From: MVRV01 sp964469905
Lineage (GTDB): Bacteria; Desulfobacterota; Syntrophia; Syntrophales; Smithellaceae
Reading direction: 5' to 3'
Assembly: GCA_964469905.1 (NCBI GenBank)
Contig: CAYXZW010000012.1
Location: 5,862-69,861 of the forward strand
Length of the DNA: 64,000 bases
In this document: positions 26,230-34,050 of the stretch, piece by piece
Numbering within the stretch: position 1 is the first letter of the stretch
Layout: every line of letters starts with the position of its first letter
Notes under the pieces: generated by a model
Told to the model about the DNA's origin: nothing
Database searches by the model: none
The model's input: only the letters and a program-made list of their open reading frames with translations
Program-made: the position numbers and the translations under genes

Positions 26230-27303
26230 ATGGATAATTTGTCTAAAATAAAGAGAAGGAAGTCAAGAACAATCAATTTAGGCGGCGTACCTATCGGAGG
26301 AGATGCACCGATAACAGTGCAATCCATGACCAACACGAATACTGCCGATGTAAAGGCTACCGTTGCCCAGATTGAAGAACTGGTCACTGCAGGCTGTGAA
26401 ATTATCCGCATTGCCGTTCCTGATCAGGAAGCGGTTGATGCTATTGCTGAGATTAAGCAAAGAATTAAAATCCCCTTGATAGCCGATATTCACTTTCATC
26501 ATCAGTTGGCAATTGACTCAATGAAACAGGGCGTTGCCGGCATTCGCATTAATCCCGGCAATATTGCCCGGGAAAAAATCAGGGAAATAGTAAAAGTAGC
26601 TAAAGAGCGGGAAGTTGTAATCAGGATTGGTGTTAATGCCGGATCATTGCAAAAAGATTTAGTCCTGGAATACGGCGGTGTTACGGCGGAAGCTCTGGTT
26701 GCCAGCGCTTTAAAAAATATTGAACTATTCGAAGAAGAAGGTTTCCATAACTTGAAATTGTCGCTGAAATCTTCGGATGTCCCGATTATGATCGAAGCCT
26801 ACCGGGACATTGCCCAAAAAACTGATTACCCTCTGCATCTGGGAGTGACAGAAGCAGGAACGTTAGTTGATGCCGCGATAAAATCAGCGCTGGGCATTGG
26901 AAATTTGCTTAATTCAGGAATAGGCGACACAATTCGAGTTTCCGTTACCGGTAATCCTGTTTTGGAAATTCCTATTGCGTATGGGATTCTGCGCTCGTTA
27001 AAAATAAGAAGAGTCGGTCCTGAAATAGTTTCCTGTCCTACTTGCGGCCGCTGTCAGATCGATCTGTTAGGATTGACGGAAAAAATGGAAAAAGCCCTGG
27101 CTGGGCGAAAAAAATATGTGAAAGTGGCATTGATGGGCTGTGTGGTTAATGGTCCGGGCGAGGCTGCAGATGCCGATATCGGCATCGCCGGCGGTACTGG
27201 TTTTGGCATGATGTTTAAAAAGGGAGTTGCCTATAAACGGGTAGCTGAAAAAGATTTAGTAGCGGTTTTACTCGAAGAGATAGAATCGCTGGACAATGAG
27301 TAG
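26230..27303 (+). CDS. ispG: 4-hydroxy-3-methylbut-2-enyl-diphosphate synthase IspG (GcpE)
   Basis: A 357-residue TIM-barrel/Fe-S enzyme of the methylerythritol phosphate isoprenoid pathway. It starts RKSRTINLGGVPIGGDAPITVQSMTNT and shows ADIHFHHQLA, GIRINPGNI and the C-terminal cluster ligands SCPTCGRC and GCVVNGPGEAADADIG. It reduces MEcPP to HMBPP. proS follows after 11 bases with a GGGGG site; ispG-proS adjacency is common in deltaproteobacteria. Confidence 0.97.
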   Translation: MDNLSKIKRRKSRTINLGGVPIGGDAPITVQSMTNTNTADVKATVAQIEELVTAGCEIIRIAVPDQEAVDAIAEIKQRIKIPLIADIHFHHQLAIDSMKQGVAGIRINPGNIAREKIREIVKVAKEREVVIRIGVNAGSLQKDLVLEYGGVTAEALVASALKNIELFEEEGFHNLKLSLKSSDVPIMIEAYRDIAQKTDYPLHLGVTEAGTLVDAAIKSALGIGNLLNSGIGDTIRVSVTGNPVLEIPIAYGILRSLKIRRVGPEIVSCPTCGRCQIDLLGLTEKMEKALAGRKKYVKVALMGCVVNGPGEAADADIGIAGGTGFGMMFKKGVAYKRVAEKDLVAVLLEEIESLDNE

Positions 27304-27314
27304 AAGGGGGTTCA

Positions 27315-29057
27315 ATGCGTTATTCAGAGATGTTTCTTCCCACCGGAAGGGAAGTACCTTCGGACGCCGAAGTTATAAGTCATCAGTTGATGATTCGGGC
27401 AGGAATGATCAGGAAATTAACAAGTGGAATTTATTCGTATTTGCCACTTGGTTATCGTGTTATTCGTAAAGTCGAACAAATTGTTCGTGAAGAAATGAAC
27501 AAAGCCTCGGCGCAGGAAGTATTTATGCCGATGGTTCAACCCGCAGAGCTCTGGCAGGAATCGGGCCGCTGGGAGTATTACGGCAAGGAATTGCTCCGGT
27601 TTCGTGACCGTCATGAAAGGCAATATTGCCTGGGGCCAACTCATGAAGAAGTTATTACTGACCTTGTTCGCAACGAGATTAAGACATATCGCCAACTGCC
27701 CCGCAGTCTTTACCAGATCCAGACAAAATTTCGGGATGAAGTCCGTCCCCGTTTTGGTGTGATGCGCTGTCGGGAATTCGGGATGAAAGATGCATACAGC
27801 TTTGATGCCGATGAGGCCGGGGCGGAAATAAGTTATGAAAAGATGTTTACAGCTTATAAGAATATCTTCAGCCGTTGTGGTTTAAAATTCCGTCCGGTAG
27901 AGGCCGATTCCGGAAGCATCGGCGGTAAATATTCGCACGAATTTATGGTTATGGCTGAATCCGGTGAAGATGCGATGGTCGTCTGCGATAAATGCGTTTA
28001 TGCGGCCAATCTGGAAAAGGCAGAAGTGAGTGTGCCCCAAAAAGTTAATATACCGGAGAGCGATTGGTTGCCGCTGGAGAGTGTGCATACACCGATGGTA
28101 CGCACAATAGAAGAAGTCAGTGCTTTTCTAAAAGTAAGTCCCCGAGACATTGTAAAGACATTGATTTTTAACGCTGATGGTCAGCCCTGCGCCATATTGA
28201 TTCGCGGTGATCAGGAAGTTAACGAAATTAAAGTAAAAAATTATCTGGGAGCCAATGAGCTGGAACTGGCCGACGATGAAATGATTATGAAGGCGACCGG
28301 AGCTCCTCGGGGATTTGCCGGGGCAGTAAAGATAAAAACACGGATTATTGCCGATTATTCGGTAATGAATATGATTAATTTTGTAACCGGTGCCAATAAA
28401 GAAGATTATCATTTAAAAAATGTCAATATCGGACGGGATTGCAAGGTGGAGGTGTTTGCCGATCTGCGCGTTGTGGAGAAAAACGACCTATGTCCTCGTT
28501 GTGGAGGGAATATTCAATTTGTCCGCGGTATTGAAGTCGGGCATGTTTTCAAGCTGGGAACTAAATACAGCAAGGCACTGAAAGCGGCATATCTGGACAA
28601 AGATGGCCAGGAAAAAATAATGATTATGGGCTGCTACGGAATAGGAATAGGAAGAACAGTTGCTGCGTGCATTGAACAGAACAATGATGCCAACGGCATC
28701 GTTTGGCCAATGCCGCTGGCCCCTTACCATGTTATTGTGACTCCGGTAAATGTGAATGAACAAGATGTCTTTAAAGCCGCAGAAAAAATATACAATGATT
28801 TGCAGGCCGACGGAATAGAAGTAATATTTGATGATCGAGATGAAAGGGCAGGAGTAAAATTCAAAGATGCCGATCTGATCGGAATTCCTTTGCGAGTTAC
28901 TGTCGGTCAAAAAAATCTTATTGCGGGAAATGTAGAGTTGAAAAAAAGAAAGTCCGGCCAGACGAATATTTGTTCAGTTGGGGAAATCGTAAACGAAATA
29001 AAAATAAATATTGCCGAAGGTTTAAATACGCCGGCAGTGCTGACACACGAAGTTTAG
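27315..29057 (+). CDS. proS: Prolyl-tRNA synthetase, bacterial type
   Basis: A 580-residue class II synthetase. Motif 1 region is GIYSYLPLGYRVIRKVEQIVREEMN. Motif 2 is FRDEVRPRFGVMRCREFGMKDAYSFD. A central YbaK-like editing insertion (about residues 230-390, including VKTLIFNADGQPCAILIRGDQEVNE) marks the bacterial form. Motif 3 is GCYGIGIGRTVAACIEQ, and an anticodon-binding domain follows (DDRDERAGVKFKDADLIGIPLRV). It charges tRNA-Pro; a tRNA-Pro(UGG) gene is at 33491. Confidence 0.97.
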   Translation: MRYSEMFLPTGREVPSDAEVISHQLMIRAGMIRKLTSGIYSYLPLGYRVIRKVEQIVREEMNKASAQEVFMPMVQPAELWQESGRWEYYGKELLRFRDRHERQYCLGPTHEEVITDLVRNEIKTYRQLPRSLYQIQTKFRDEVRPRFGVMRCREFGMKDAYSFDADEAGAEISYEKMFTAYKNIFSRCGLKFRPVEADSGSIGGKYSHEFMVMAESGEDAMVVCDKCVYAANLEKAEVSVPQKVNIPESDWLPLESVHTPMVRTIEEVSAFLKVSPRDIVKTLIFNADGQPCAILIRGDQEVNEIKVKNYLGANELELADDEMIMKATGAPRGFAGAVKIKTRIIADYSVMNMINFVTGANKEDYHLKNVNIGRDCKVEVFADLRVVEKNDLCPRCGGNIQFVRGIEVGHVFKLGTKYSKALKAAYLDKDGQEKIMIMGCYGIGIGRTVAACIEQNNDANGIVWPMPLAPYHVIVTPVNVNEQDVFKAAEKIYNDLQADGIEVIFDDRDERAGVKFKDADLIGIPLRVTVGQKNLIAGNVELKKRKSGQTNICSVGEIVNEIKINIAEGLNTPAVLTHEV

Positions 29058-29097
29058 GGGCCATCACGAAATAGCCACCCGCAGGGGTGGTTATTGT
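29057..29097. repeat. Short hairpin and dispersed motif between proS and relA
   Basis: GGGGCCATCACGAAATAG leads into a hairpin (ATAGCCACCC, GCAG loop, GGGTGGTTAT; 10 pairs with one G-U). There is no U-tract. The first part resembles GGGCCGTTACGAAATAAC at 10566 and GGAGCCGTAACGAAAT at 31379, so it may be a copy of a small intergenic repeat. Confidence 0.45.
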
Positions 29098-29129
29098 TAA
29101 ATAACAGCTCAGATCAGCTGGGAACTTTC

Positions 29130-31274
29130 ATGCTACGAATTACTGATATTCTCGACAAAGCACAAACTTACCTGCCAGCCGAAGAATTAGGAATGATCGA
29201 GAAGGCATATATTTATTCGGCAACGGTACATCAGGGGCAGGTGAGACTTTCCGGAGAACCATACCTTACACATCCCATGGAAGTCGCGGGCATTCTTGCA
29301 GACATGAGGCTCGATGCGGCAACTGTCATCAGTGGTCTTTTGCACGATACGGTAGAAGACACATTAACGACTCAGGAACAAATAGAAGAAGAATTCGGAA
29401 AAGATGTTGCTTTTCTGGTCGGCGGCTTGACAAAGTTAAGTCGCATTTCTTTTGGTTCCCAGGAAGAGCGACTGGCCGAAAACTTCCGTAAAATGATCTT
29501 AGCCATGTCCGCGGATATCCGAATTCTCCTGGTGCGACTGGCCGACCGCATTCACAATATGCAGACATTGCAGTATCAGACTCCGGAGAGGCGGGCTTAT
29601 ATCGCTAAAGAAACCATGGATATATACGCCCCGTTGGCTAATCGTCTGGGGATTAACTGGATGAAGATATTGCTGGAAGACCTCTCTTTTCGATTCTTGC
29701 ATCCGGAAGAATATAATGAATTATCGCGGCGCGTTGTTAAGACCAAGGAATCGCGCGACAACTATACTGAAGAAGTGAAAAGTATTATTCGGCGTGAATT
29801 GGAAAAATTTTCCATCGAAGGAGATGTTGAAGGGCGGGCCAAACATTTATACGGCATCTATAAAAAAATGCACAAACAAAATATCAATTTTGATGATGTC
29901 TATGATCTCATGGCTTTCCGTCTGATCCTGGATGCCGATAATATAAAATTATGTTATGAGGCGCTCAGTGCTGTTCATGCTTTATGGAAACCCGTCCCGG
30001 GCCGATTTAAAGATTTTATTGCCATGCCCAAAGCCAATAATTATCAATCTTTGCATACGACGGTAGTTGGTCCTTATGGAGAGCGGCTGGAGATCCAGAT
30101 AAGGACAAAAGCAATGCATGAATGGGCGGAGAAGGGAATTGCTGCCCACTGGAAATATAAAGAAGGACGAACATTTAAAAACGATGAAGACAGTCAAATA
30201 AAGAAACTACGCGAAATGCTGGAATTTCAGCAGGAGATAAAAGATCCTAAAGAATTCATGTCTAATTTGAAGTTGGCGCTGTTTCCGGAGGAAGTTTACG
30301 TCTTTACACCCAAAGGAGATGTCAAGGCTTTTCCCAAGGGCGCAACGCCGATTGATTTTGCTTACAGCATTCATACGGATGTGGGAAATAAATGCATTGG
30401 CGCCAAAGTTAACCGCAACATTGTTCCGCTCAAATATCAACTGCAAAATGGTGATCGTGTAGAGATCACAACGCAAGCCGGTCATCACCCCAGTAAGGAT
30501 TGGTTGAAATATGTTGTCACGACGAGAGCAATTTCCAAAATTAGAAATTGGATTAATCTGGAGGAAAAGAAGAGTTCTCTGGAATTAGGACGCGATTTAC
30601 TGGATAAAGAATTTAAACGGCATAATCTAAAATTAACTACCTATGTTAAATCGGAAGAAATTAAAAAAATATTTGTTGAACATGGCGTAAATTCTCTGGA
30701 TGATTTGATATCACAGGTCGGTTATGGCCGAATTTCCCCCAAGCAAATTGTCAATCATTTCCTGGCAGAGGAAGTGGCAAAAATTCCGGTGTCGGAACAG
30801 GAAAAAATTAAGACCAAGCCGGAATCAAAACCATCGATGGGCATATCATTAACAGGCATAGACAATGTGATGGTGAAGTTTGCCCGCTGCTGCAATCCTA
30901 TTCCGGGTGATGAAATAGCAGGTTATATATCGCGGGGACGCGGTATGATGGTACATACTCGAAATTGTGATCATCTGAAAAATCTTGATCTGGACCGTAT
31001 TGTGGATGTTGACTGGAATGTCCGCGAGAAGCAGACTTATCCGGTGCAAATCAAAGTTGTTTGCGACGACCGCAAAGGTATTTTAACTGAAGTCAGTTCG
31101 ATGATTTCCTCATTTGATGTAAATATCAGTTACGCCCAGGTAGAAACACATGATCTGATCGCTACCTGTAATTTTGTGATCGATGTAAATAATTTAAAGC
31201 AACTTAATCAAATTGTCCTGGCAATTAAGCAATTGAAAGCAGTCAAATCAATCGAGAGAATGCGCAAATCCTGA
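29130..31274 (+). CDS. relA/spoT: Bifunctional (p)ppGpp synthetase/hydrolase (RelA/SpoT, Rsh)
   Basis: The start is placed at ATG 29130, because the frame before it (from a TTG at 29094) runs through the upstream hairpin. The ~714-residue protein has an intact HD hydrolase domain (GLLHDTVEDT, DRIHNMQTL) and a synthetase domain (YQSLHTTVVGPYGERLEIQIRT). The charged motif reads RFKD, the RxKD form typical of bifunctional enzymes rather than the ExDD of RelA. TGS (VYVFTPKGDVKAFPKGATP), a zinc-type ARCCNPIPGDEI region and a C-terminal ACT domain follow. It sets alarmone level in the stringent response and senses uncharged tRNA on ribosomes. Confidence 0.96.
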   Translation: MLRITDILDKAQTYLPAEELGMIEKAYIYSATVHQGQVRLSGEPYLTHPMEVAGILADMRLDAATVISGLLHDTVEDTLTTQEQIEEEFGKDVAFLVGGLTKLSRISFGSQEERLAENFRKMILAMSADIRILLVRLADRIHNMQTLQYQTPERRAYIAKETMDIYAPLANRLGINWMKILLEDLSFRFLHPEEYNELSRRVVKTKESRDNYTEEVKSIIRRELEKFSIEGDVEGRAKHLYGIYKKMHKQNINFDDVYDLMAFRLILDADNIKLCYEALSAVHALWKPVPGRFKDFIAMPKANNYQSLHTTVVGPYGERLEIQIRTKAMHEWAEKGIAAHWKYKEGRTFKNDEDSQIKKLREMLEFQQEIKDPKEFMSNLKLALFPEEVYVFTPKGDVKAFPKGATPIDFAYSIHTDVGNKCIGAKVNRNIVPLKYQLQNGDRVEITTQAGHHPSKDWLKYVVTTRAISKIRNWINLEEKKSSLELGRDLLDKEFKRHNLKLTTYVKSEEIKKIFVEHGVNSLDDLISQVGYGRISPKQIVNHFLAEEVAKIPVSEQEKIKTKPESKPSMGISLTGIDNVMVKFARCCNPIPGDEIAGYISRGRGMMVHTRNCDHLKNLDLDRIVDVDWNVREKQTYPVQIKVVCDDRKGILTEVSSMISSFDVNISYAQVETHDLIATCNFVIDVNNLKQLNQIVLAIKQLKAVKSIERMRKS

Positions 31275-31461
31275 AAATTAATGATTATAATTATTTGGAT
31301 GTTGACAAACATAGACGGTTTGCTGTAAGCCGTTTAGCGAAATAACGCGGTAAAATAAATGCTGAGAGCGGCATAAGGAGCCGTAACGAAATGGGTAAAG
31401 ATGTAATGGTTTTTCCCCCTAACGGCTCCTAAGCTAGCGCAAAATAAAATCAGGTGAAATA
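31275..31461. repeat. Spacer with palindromic repeat-like sequence upstream of the amidase gene
   Basis: The 187-base spacer holds GCCGTTTAGCGAAATAACGCGG (31328-31349) and then AGGAGCCGTAACGAAAT (31378-31394), whose beginning is repeated in inverted form as ACGGCTCCT (31422-31430). The arms pair over nine bases around a ~35-base loop, without a U-tract. It may be a mobile or regulatory palindrome rather than a terminator. Confidence 0.45.
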
Positions 31462-32154
31462 ATGTTCCGTAAAACAAGAAAACTAATACTCATTTCGGGA
31501 TTACTGCTGCTTTTTGTCATTTTCTGTGGAGTGTCGAATTTATCGGCTGCCGAAAAGAAGCATCGCGTGTTGATCGATCCGGCCCACGGCGGCCCGGATG
31601 CCGGTGTAAAAATTACGGATAAAGTTGGAGAAAAAGACATTACTCTGGCTATCGCTCTGGCCGTACAAAAAGAAATGGCCAAAGATAGTAATCTGGAAGT
31701 TGTTTTAACGCGCGATGCTGATAAAGAAATAAATGTTGAAGAGCGCCGAAAAAATATGGCTAAAATCAAGCCGGATTTATTTTTGAGTCTGCACATTAAT
31801 GCCGGTTTTGGCAAGAGTGCAATTGGGTTCGAAATTTATTATCCTGGTTTTAAAGATACAACTGATCAGAAAAAGCAGGTCAAAGATGGGCAGAAGGATG
31901 CAAAAAACAAATATCTCAACGACTCTGTAAGGCTTGCTCAAATTATCCAGAAAAATCTGGATACGTTGTTTCCACGGAAAGGACGGGGCCTGAGGGAAGC
32001 AGAAACTCCTATTCTGGAAGGAATAAATATTCCGGCTGTAGTTGTGGAGATTGGCTTTGGCACGAACCCCGAAGACAGAAAGAAGCTGCTTTCCTTAACC
32101 GGTCAAGCCGAAATTGCCAAAACTCTGGCCAGGAGCATTAAATCATTTTATTAG
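31462..32154 (+). CDS. Exported N-acetylmuramoyl-L-alanine amidase (Amidase_3)
   Basis: A 230-residue protein with a signal peptide (KLILISGLLLLFVIFCGVSNLSA). The zinc amidase motifs are VLIDPAHGGPDAGV (His), EKDITLAIAL (Glu), LFLSLHINAGFG (His) and the catalytic Glu in VVVEIGFGTNPEDR. It cleaves the amide between muramic acid and the stem peptide in the periplasm, in cell separation or wall turnover. No AMIN or LysM domain is present. It is followed after eight bases by rph. Confidence 0.94.
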   Translation: MFRKTRKLILISGLLLLFVIFCGVSNLSAAEKKHRVLIDPAHGGPDAGVKITDKVGEKDITLAIALAVQKEMAKDSNLEVVLTRDADKEINVEERRKNMAKIKPDLFLSLHINAGFGKSAIGFEIYYPGFKDTTDQKKQVKDGQKDAKNKYLNDSVRLAQIIQKNLDTLFPRKGRGLREAETPILEGINIPAVVVEIGFGTNPEDRKKLLSLTGQAEIAKTLARSIKSFY

Positions 32155-32162
32155 GTAATGCA

Positions 32163-32891
32163 GTGTTTAAAAGAAATCTGAATCGAGCGTGGGATGAGCT
32201 AAGACCCATCAAATTCACCAATAACTATTTGAACAATACGGCTTCCGTTCTTGTTGAATTTGGCAATACGAAAGTTATTTGCACGGCAGCGCTCGATGAT
32301 AAGACAGCACCATTTTTAAGAAATACTGGTAAAGGCTGGCTAACCGCCGAATATTCCATGCTGCCGATGGCCACACAGACAAGAACAGCACGGGAAGTTG
32401 TACGCGGCCGCCAGGGTGGACGTACACACGAAATCCAACGGTTGATTGGAAGATCTCTCCGGTCGGTGACTGATTTAACTGCCTTTGGCGAAAAAACGAT
32501 CTATATCGATTGCGATGTAATTCAAGCTGACGGGGGAACAAGGACAGCATCAATTACCGGAGCTTTTGTGGCACTTGTGGATTTATTTCAAAAGATGAAA
32601 CAAGATGGCATCGTAAAAAATATTCCCATAAGCGATTATGTATCGGCAATAAGCGTAGGCATTGTTGATAATCAAGTTATAATTGATCTGGAATATGAGG
32701 AAGATTCCAGGGCGCAGGTCGATATGAATTTCGTGATGACCGGTTCGGGCCTCTTTATCGAAGTTCAAGGCACAGCCGAGCATTTGCCGTTCAATAAAGA
32801 GCAGTTAGATAAAATGACCGAATTGGCTGCCAGTGGTATTAAAAAAATAACCGCCCAACAAAAAGAGATCACAGGAAATTGGCGGTCATGA
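32163..32891 (+). CDS. rph: Ribonuclease PH
   Basis: A 242-residue phosphorolytic exoribonuclease, GTG start. Family segments are LRPIKFTNNYLNNTASVLVEFGNTKVICTA, GWLTAEYSMLPMATQTRTARE, GRQGGRTHEIQRLIGRSLRSV, IDCDVIQADGGTRTASITGAFVA and DLEYEEDSRAQVDMNFVMTG. It trims tRNA 3' ends using phosphate. The rdgB gene overlaps its end, the common rph-rdgB pairing. Confidence 0.97.
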   Translation: MFKRNLNRAWDELRPIKFTNNYLNNTASVLVEFGNTKVICTAALDDKTAPFLRNTGKGWLTAEYSMLPMATQTRTAREVVRGRQGGRTHEIQRLIGRSLRSVTDLTAFGEKTIYIDCDVIQADGGTRTASITGAFVALVDLFQKMKQDGIVKNIPISDYVSAISVGIVDNQVIIDLEYEEDSRAQVDMNFVMTGSGLFIEVQGTAEHLPFNKEQLDKMTELAASGIKKITAQQKEITGNWRS

Positions 32892-33478
32892 AAATTGTTT
32901 TTGCATCCGGAAATGAGGGGAAAGTAAAAGAAGTCAAGTCAATGCTGGCGGAAATGAAGATTGAAATGATTTCTTTAAACGCCTATTCTAATATTCCGGA
33001 AATTGTCGAAGACGGTCAGACGTTTCTGGAAAATGCATTGAAGAAAGCCAGAATTACTTCCGAATTTACCGGGGAGAACGTGTTGGCTGATGACTCCGGT
33101 TTAATAGTAGATGTTTTAGAAGGAGAGCCGGGTATCTATTCGGCGCGATATGCCGGTCCCAATGCAACAGACGAAGAAAATAATGCCAAGCTTCTGGCTA
33201 AACTAAAAAATATACCCCAGGATCAACGAACCGCCTACTTTCAATGTGTTTTAGTTCTTTATCGAAAAGACGGAACTTTCGACTCTTTCGAGGGTAAATG
33301 GCAGGGGCAGATTATAGATGAGCGACGTGGTTCAAATGGTTTTGGTTATGATCCGATTTTCTGGATTCCGGAACTGAAAATGACCGCCGCGGAATTACCG
33401 TCTGATATTAAGAATAATGCAAGTCATCGCGGGCAGGCATTCGCCAAATTTAGAAGCAGTCTGCTCACAAAATTGTAA
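32888..33478 (+). CDS. rdgB: XTP/dITP diphosphatase (RdgB/HAM1)
   Basis: The start is the ATG at 32888, which overlaps the rph stop (ATGA); an earlier in-frame codon at 32879 lies inside rph. The ~196-residue protein begins KIVFASGNEGKVKEVK. It shows DDSGLIVDVLEGEPGIYSARYAG, QCVLVLYRKDG, GSNGFGYDPIFWIPE and SHRGQAFAKF, all conserved in Ham1 pyrophosphatases. It removes deaminated purine triphosphates (ITP, XTP) from the nucleotide pool. Confidence 0.96.
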   Translation: MKIVFASGNEGKVKEVKSMLAEMKIEMISLNAYSNIPEIVEDGQTFLENALKKARITSEFTGENVLADDSGLIVDVLEGEPGIYSARYAGPNATDEENNAKLLAKLKNIPQDQRTAYFQCVLVLYRKDGTFDSFEGKWQGQIIDERRGSNGFGYDPIFWIPELKMTAAELPSDIKNNASHRGQAFAKFRSSLLTKL

Positions 33479-33490
33479 TAATATTTAAAA

Positions 33491-33567
33491 CGGGGCGTAG
33501 CGCAGCCTGGTAGCGCGCTTGCTTTGGGAGCAAGATGTCGAGTGTTCGAATCACTCCGCCCCGACCA
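33491..33567 (+). tRNA. tRNA-Pro (UGG)
   Basis: A complete 77-base cloverleaf. The acceptor stem is CGGGGCG/CGCCCCG, the D arm includes GCGCAGCCTGGTAGCGC, and the anticodon stem CTTGC/GCAAG carries the loop TTTGGGA (anticodon TGG at 33525-33527). The T arm has GTTCGAATC. Discriminator A is followed by an encoded CCA. A strong terminator follows. Confidence 0.97.
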
Positions 33568-33575
33568 GTAAAATC

Positions 33576-33613
33576 AAGGAGTTAACCGTTTTCGGTTAGC
33601 TCCTTTTCTTTTT
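33576..33613 (+). terminator. Intrinsic terminator after tRNA-Pro
   Basis: A 13-bp stem (AAGGAGTTAACCG with CGGTTAGCTCCTT, one G-U pair) around a TTTT loop, followed by TTCTTTTT. It begins nine bases after the tRNA CCA end. Confidence 0.92.
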
Positions 33614-33864
33614 GCTGTGCGGATTCTCTGTGTGGATATTCATTTTTTTGTGTATAATTACCCTCAATTTCGATTATTGCAACTAGAAGGGATTCATGTA
33701 TCAAATTAAGAAATTGCCGTAGTTTTCTAGTCCAAACGATCATAATAATATTTTTTTGCAAAGTCTTTAAAAAATAATATGAAGAATAAATGGTAACAGT
33801 ATGTAATTGTTATAGTAACTAAAATAGTGATTGACAATCTTCAAATGATGATTTACTGGCAGCA
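33614..33864 (+). other. AT-rich upstream region of the kup leader, possible promoter
   Basis: No gene is visible in these 250 bases. TTGACA at 33831-33836 is a perfect -35 box, but the best -10 at 17-base spacing is weak (TACTGG, 33854-33859). A sequence at 33650-33672 resembles one at 43733-43755 (19 of 23 bases identical). Confidence 0.35.
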
Positions 33865-34000
33865 CCACAATGTTTAATCCTGATCTTCAGGAGCGGAGGA
33901 ACCATTTTTTTGGGGCGTATCGCGATACCGCGTAGGGTAACCTCATTCGGCCCGAGCCCTTCAGCTAACTTCGTAGACATCGATGAGGAGAACCGACCCG
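33865..34000 (+). promoter_or_regulatory. c-di-AMP riboswitch (ydaO/yuaA class) in the kup leader
   Basis: The leader carries the conserved blocks of the ydaO class in order. They are GTTTAATCCTGATCTTCAGG with GAGCGGAGGAACCA (33872-33904), TTTTGGGGCGTATC, GTAGGGTAACCTCATTCGG, and the diagnostic CCCGAGCCCTTCAGCTAACT followed by TCGTAGACATCG (33951-33982). I match these to the remembered consensus (GGGGAACCA, TTTTGGGGCGAAT, CCCGAACCCGTCAGCTAACTTCGTAAGC). These RNAs bind cyclic di-AMP and commonly turn off potassium importers, and the gene downstream is a Kup potassium transporter. Boundaries are approximate because I did not fold the outer stem. Confidence 0.9.
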
Positions 34001-34008
34001 AGCGATTC

Positions 34009-34050
34009 GGGAGGATCATCCTCCTATAATCATGCTTCGGAGGTTTTTTT
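34009..34050 (+). promoter_or_regulatory. Expression platform of the kup riboswitch: terminator/anti-SD switch
   Basis: ATCCTCC (34018-34024) can pair either with GGAGGAT just upstream (34010-34016) or with GGAGG downstream (34039-34043). The second pairing forms a hairpin followed directly by seven T residues (34044-34050) and the kup ATG. GGAGG is also the kup Shine-Dalgarno sequence, seven bases before the start. The same helix could therefore end transcription and mask the ribosome site. Which state the ligand favours is inferred from the known OFF behaviour of the class. Confidence 0.7.
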
